A stretch of 64,000 bases of DNA from Propionibacteriaceae bacterium (GTDB lineage: Bacteria; Actinomycetota; Actinomycetes; Propionibacteriales; Propionibacteriaceae), in assembly GCA_009780915.1 (NCBI GenBank), contig WQZD01000005.1, positions 1 through 64,000 on the forward strand, written 5' to 3'. How positions within the stretch are numbered: the stretch's first letter is position 1; each line of letters opens with the position of its first letter. The notes under the pieces were generated by a model, which worked only from the letters and a program-made list of their open reading frames with translations, made no database searches and had not been told where the DNA came from. The translations under genes and the position numbers were made by a program. Shown one piece after another: positions 63,552 through 64,000 of the stretch.

Positions 63552-64000
63552 CACTTTCGCCCAAGCCAAGCGTATCTGGCAGCAGTTCTCGCACGATCCG
63601 CGCACCGTGGTCATGTTCATCGTCGCCCCGATCCTGGTGTTGTGGCTCTTCTCGGCCATGCTGTCCACCACCCCCGGCGAGCCGCGCCTGGCCCTGGTGG
63701 GAGTGCCCGGCCCGGTCGCGACAGCCCTGGACGGGGTGGCCGAGGTCACGACCCCCGCCCTCGCTGACGCCGAGTCACAACTGGCGAGCCGTGACATCGA
63801 GGCCATCGTGTCCATGTCCGGCACGACGCTGACCGTCGAGGTCGAGGGCACCAACGCGGGCACCACCGCCCGTACCCTGGCCGCCATCCAATCGGGGCTG
63901 AAGGACATGGCGAGCACCCAGGCGTCGACCATGCCCGCCCTGGACGTGACATACCTCCACGGCTCGTCCTCGTGGACGGGCTTCGATTACCTCGGCCCGG
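63544..64000 (+). CDS. ABC-2-type permease, truncated by the window edge
   Basis: The first about 152 residues of a membrane permease. ATG 63544 lies inside the ATPase gene's end. It has a basic N-terminus (MRNTFAQAKRIWQQFSHDPR), one helix (TVVMFIVAPILVLWLFSAML) and the start of an extracellular domain, as in ABC2_membrane_3/YhgE-like exporters. The rest lies beyond 64000, so I cannot give its full length or family. Confidence 0.8.
   Translation, partial: MRNTFAQAKRIWQQFSHDPRTVVMFIVAPILVLWLFSAMLSTTPGEPRLALVGVPGPVATALDGVAEVTTPALADAESQLASRDIEAIVSMSGTTLTVEVEGTNAGTTARTLAAIQSGLKDMASTQASTMPALDVTYLHGSSSWTGFDYLGP

Overview
The window is about 64 kb of a GC-rich Gram-positive chromosome, almost certainly Actinomycetota. 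The best evidence is the conserved fhaA-fhaB-pstP-rodA-pbpA-pknB cell-envelope cluster with crgA and a DUF5318 gene close by, the frequent GTG starts, the eukaryotic-type UDP-glucose pyrophosphorylase and an actinobacterial-looking type II-C CRISPR repeat. The pknB cluster contains no pknA. I cannot name the genus. I see no tRNA, rRNA or intact insertion sequence.

Layout. 0.1-1.2 kb: a type II-C-like CRISPR array (12 intact 36-bp repeats plus one decayed repeat) and, on the minus strand, a convincing tracrRNA with anti-repeat, nexus hairpin and terminator. No cas gene lies in the window; they are probably beyond the left edge. 1.5-4.9 kb: UTP-glucose-1-phosphate uridylyltransferase, then a cobalamin riboswitch controlling two surface proteins that look like the two domains of animal transcobalamin/intrinsic factor split into two genes. 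5.0-13.7 kb: a glycan-use operon (DUF2264/GH154-type hydrolase, ABC importer, DUF624 protein, hydroxyacid dehydrogenase) with a divergent DeoR/LacI-like regulator. 13.8-28.8 kb: an accessory island with a large NACHT NTPase, two toxin-antitoxin loci whose toxins have been deleted while the antitoxins survive, a NERD-domain protein, and a bacteriocin-like cluster. That cluster has an 80-residue cationic peptide, a DUF95/SpoIIM-like protein, two transport systems, a lipoprotein and other membrane proteins. Its gene content parallels the enterocin AS-48 circular bacteriocin locus. The island ends in a decayed MFS gene.

29.0-37.4 kb: a catechol meta-cleavage operon on the minus strand (2,3-dioxygenase, ferredoxin, semialdehyde dehydrogenase, tautomerase, decarboxylase, hydratase, aldolase, acylating acetaldehyde dehydrogenase, HbpS/GlcG protein). 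A divergent IclR regulator shares two tandem inverted-repeat operators with it. Then come an MFS transporter and the Ser/Thr-kinase and cell-shape cluster (38.9-46.9 kb). A secreted protein, crgA, a DUF5318 protein, two polyprenyl-type glycosyltransferases and an O-antigen-ligase-like protein follow (46.9-52.5 kb).

52.6-64 kb: a small HTH protein, a heterodimeric ABC exporter with its TetR regulator and an 18-bp perfect palindrome, an MFS transporter, a PfkB sugar kinase, a glycolipid pair (PlsC-like acyltransferase and MGDG-synthase-like glycosyltransferase), and an ABC-2 exporter cut by the right edge.

The most promising undescribed system is the bacteriocin cluster at 20.5-28.0 kb. The split transcobalamin pair under a B12 riboswitch, the toxin-less toxin-antitoxin pair and the sequence-defined tracrRNA/array orientation come next.
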